From NCBI GenBank assembly GCA_030706065.1, contig JAUZPH010000200.1, forward strand, positions 1 through 6,733: a stretch of DNA of 6,733 nucleotides. Reading direction: 5' to 3'. Below the pieces are notes generated by a model. That model was not told the origin of the DNA, made no database searches, and saw nothing but the letters and a program-made list of their open reading frames with translations. The position numbers and the translations under genes are program-made. This stretch comes from Bacillota bacterium (GTDB lineage: Bacteria > Bacillota > Clostridia > Clostridiales > Clostridiaceae). Every line of letters starts with the position of its first letter. Within the stretch, counting starts at the first letter, position 1. This document shows positions 5,672-6,733 of the stretch, piece after piece.

Positions 5672-6733
5672 CTAGAAATTCAGTGTTGCAAAATAATCCT
5701 CTGGCTGCTCGGCACGTCTAATCATTTTCACCGAACCATCGGAACAAAGCAGCAGTTCTGCAGGCCTAAGCCTGCCGTTAAAGTTATAGCTGTGGGAATA
5801 AGTGTAGGCTCCTGCATCATGGAAAACTATTATATCTCCTTCTTCGGTACGGGGAAGAAATCTGTCAACTGCAAACCTGTCCCTGTCTTCGCATAATGCA
5901 CCGGTTAAATCATAACAATGGGAGGGCTCCTCATCTTCCTTACCCATTACTGTAATATGATGATAACTATTATACCTTGCAGGACTCATGAAACTGTTGG
6001 TGGAGGCATCAAGCCCTAAAAAAGTCTTATAAGATTTCTTAACATGGAGAACTGATGAAACAAAATATCCATATGGGCCTGTCATAAATATTCCAAGCTC
6101 AGTAAAAAGTGAAATTGGATCAAGCCCTGCAGCTGTAATTGTTTCATCATAAGCCTTCTTGATACAGCTGCTTACAATTTCTATATCTGCAGGGGAATCC
6201 TCATATAAAAATGGAATTCCAAGCCCACCTGCCAGATTAACGAATTCTACTTTTATTTTAGTATTCTCATACAACTCAATTATATATTGAAATATTTTAC
6301 GGGCATTATCGCCAAAGTACTCGGCATCTCTTTTGTGAGCGCCAAATTGAGCATGTATTCCGAAACGTTTCACTCCTAGTTTCCGGAGATATCTAAACCC
6401 ATTATATATTTGCTCTTTCGTAGAGCCAAACTTGCTGTTCTTAAAATTTATAACAACCTTATCCTCATACACTATGTCTTCACCGGGGTTAAGTCTGCAG
6501 CAAATCAGCTCAGGTATACCTGCGTTATTCTTTAAGAAATCAATATGCCCGGTATCATCAAGATTTATAATAGCACCAAGGTGCTTAGCCAGCCTATACT
6601 CCTCTGCTGTTGTTACATTAGAGGTAAACATAATGTCTTCATTTGAAAACCCGGACATGTCAGCCAGCATTAATTCTGTTAAAGATGCACAGTCTACTCC
6701 ACAACCTTCATCTTTAAAGATCTTTAGAATTGA
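5672..6733 (-). CDS. PLP-dependent decarboxylase, diaminopimelate decarboxylase-like (5' end outside window)
   Basis: Fold-type III (alanine racemase-like) PLP enzyme; relatives decarboxylate meso-diaminopimelate to lysine in the cytoplasm. The frame is open to the window edge: upstream of the ATG at 6670, 21 more codons (ILKIFKDEGCGVDCASLTEL) clearly belong to the barrel, so the gene starts beyond 6733. 353 residues are visible of about 420 expected. The PLP lysine ('YAxKAN') should lie just outside. Visible motifs in order: GIHAQFGAHKRD (the 'HIGSQ' position), NLAGGLGIPF (phosphate-binding glycines), TELGIFMTGPYGYF (where LysA has 'EPGR'), ARYNSYHHITVMGKE, GALCEDRDRF with the catalytic-type Cys (codon 5891-5893), and HDAGAYTYSHSYNFNGRLRPAE with the PLP-contacting Tyr (codon 5804-5806). 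It ends in EDYFATLNF. The ELGI variant marks a diverged clostridial-type subfamily usually labelled diaminopimelate decarboxylase; the true substrate is not settled by the sequence. It converges on the polymerase operon. Confidence 0.9.
   Translation of the reverse strand, partial: SILKIFKDEGCGVDCASLTELMLADMSGFSNEDIMFTSNVTTAEEYRLAKHLGAIINLDDTGHIDFLKNNAGIPELICCRLNPGEDIVYEDKVVINFKNSKFGSTKEQIYNGFRYLRKLGVKRFGIHAQFGAHKRDAEYFGDNARKIFQYIIELYENTKIKVEFVNLAGGLGIPFLYEDSPADIEIVSSCIKKAYDETITAAGLDPISLFTELGIFMTGPYGYFVSSVLHVKKSYKTFLGLDASTNSFMSPARYNSYHHITVMGKEDEEPSHCYDLTGALCEDRDRFAVDRFLPRTEEGDIIVFHDAGAYTYSHSYNFNGRLRPAELLLCSDGSVKMIRRAEQPEDYFATLNF

Noticed and set aside
6363..6372. GAAACGTTTC palindrome resembling a catabolite-control or other operator site
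   Set aside because: It lies deep inside the decarboxylase coding region, where the codons explain it, and no promoter is nearby.

Overview
The window looks like a stretch of a low-G+C Gram-positive chromosome, most likely from the class Clostridia. The AT-rich coding sequence, the strong AGGAGG-type ribosome binding sites, the 44-helix-class chemoreceptor and the paired Y-family polymerase plus YolD-like gene all point that way. There are four intact or window-truncated genes, separated by remnants of at least two (probably three) dead genes. No tRNA, rRNA, CRISPR array, integrase or complete insertion sequence is visible.

Left part (1-2950). Bases 3-555 hold a decayed gene whose C-terminal half resembles the effector-binding (GyrI-like) domain of MerR/AraC-type regulators; the reading frame changes around bases 84-105 and no DNA-binding domain is present. 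Next is a complete methyl-accepting chemotaxis protein (685-2697) with a double-CACHE sensor. Its sensor carries every residue I recall from the amino-acid-binding motif of PctA-type receptors, so it is predicted to sense amino acids. A GGGGACA...TGTCCC element abuts its stop codon, followed by a short unrecognised coding remnant that runs into a perfect 14-bp rho-independent terminator (2877-2915).

Middle part (2930-5547). Two copies of a 22-bp sequence (20/22 identical, same orientation) bracket a block holding three things: the N-terminal piece of an iron-containing alcohol dehydrogenase, a UmuC/UvrX-like Y-family DNA polymerase, and a YolD-like protein. The last two form a two-gene operon, a translesion-synthesis cassette of the kind found on Firmicute chromosomes, plasmids and prophages. 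The block looks by eye less AT-rich than the chemoreceptor gene. It ends in a long hairpin terminator that contains the right-hand repeat in its loop.

Right part (5550-6733). A fold-type III PLP-dependent decarboxylase related to diaminopimelate decarboxylase lies on the minus strand. Its N-terminus, including the PLP lysine, lies beyond the right edge. It converges on the polymerase cassette.

The genes do not form one pathway. The best reading is a chromosomal patch where gene debris and a mutagenic-repair cassette have accumulated between two resident genes (chemoreceptor and decarboxylase). The points most worth following are the paired repeats around the cassette, the sensor prediction for the chemoreceptor, and the diverged active-site segment of the decarboxylase.
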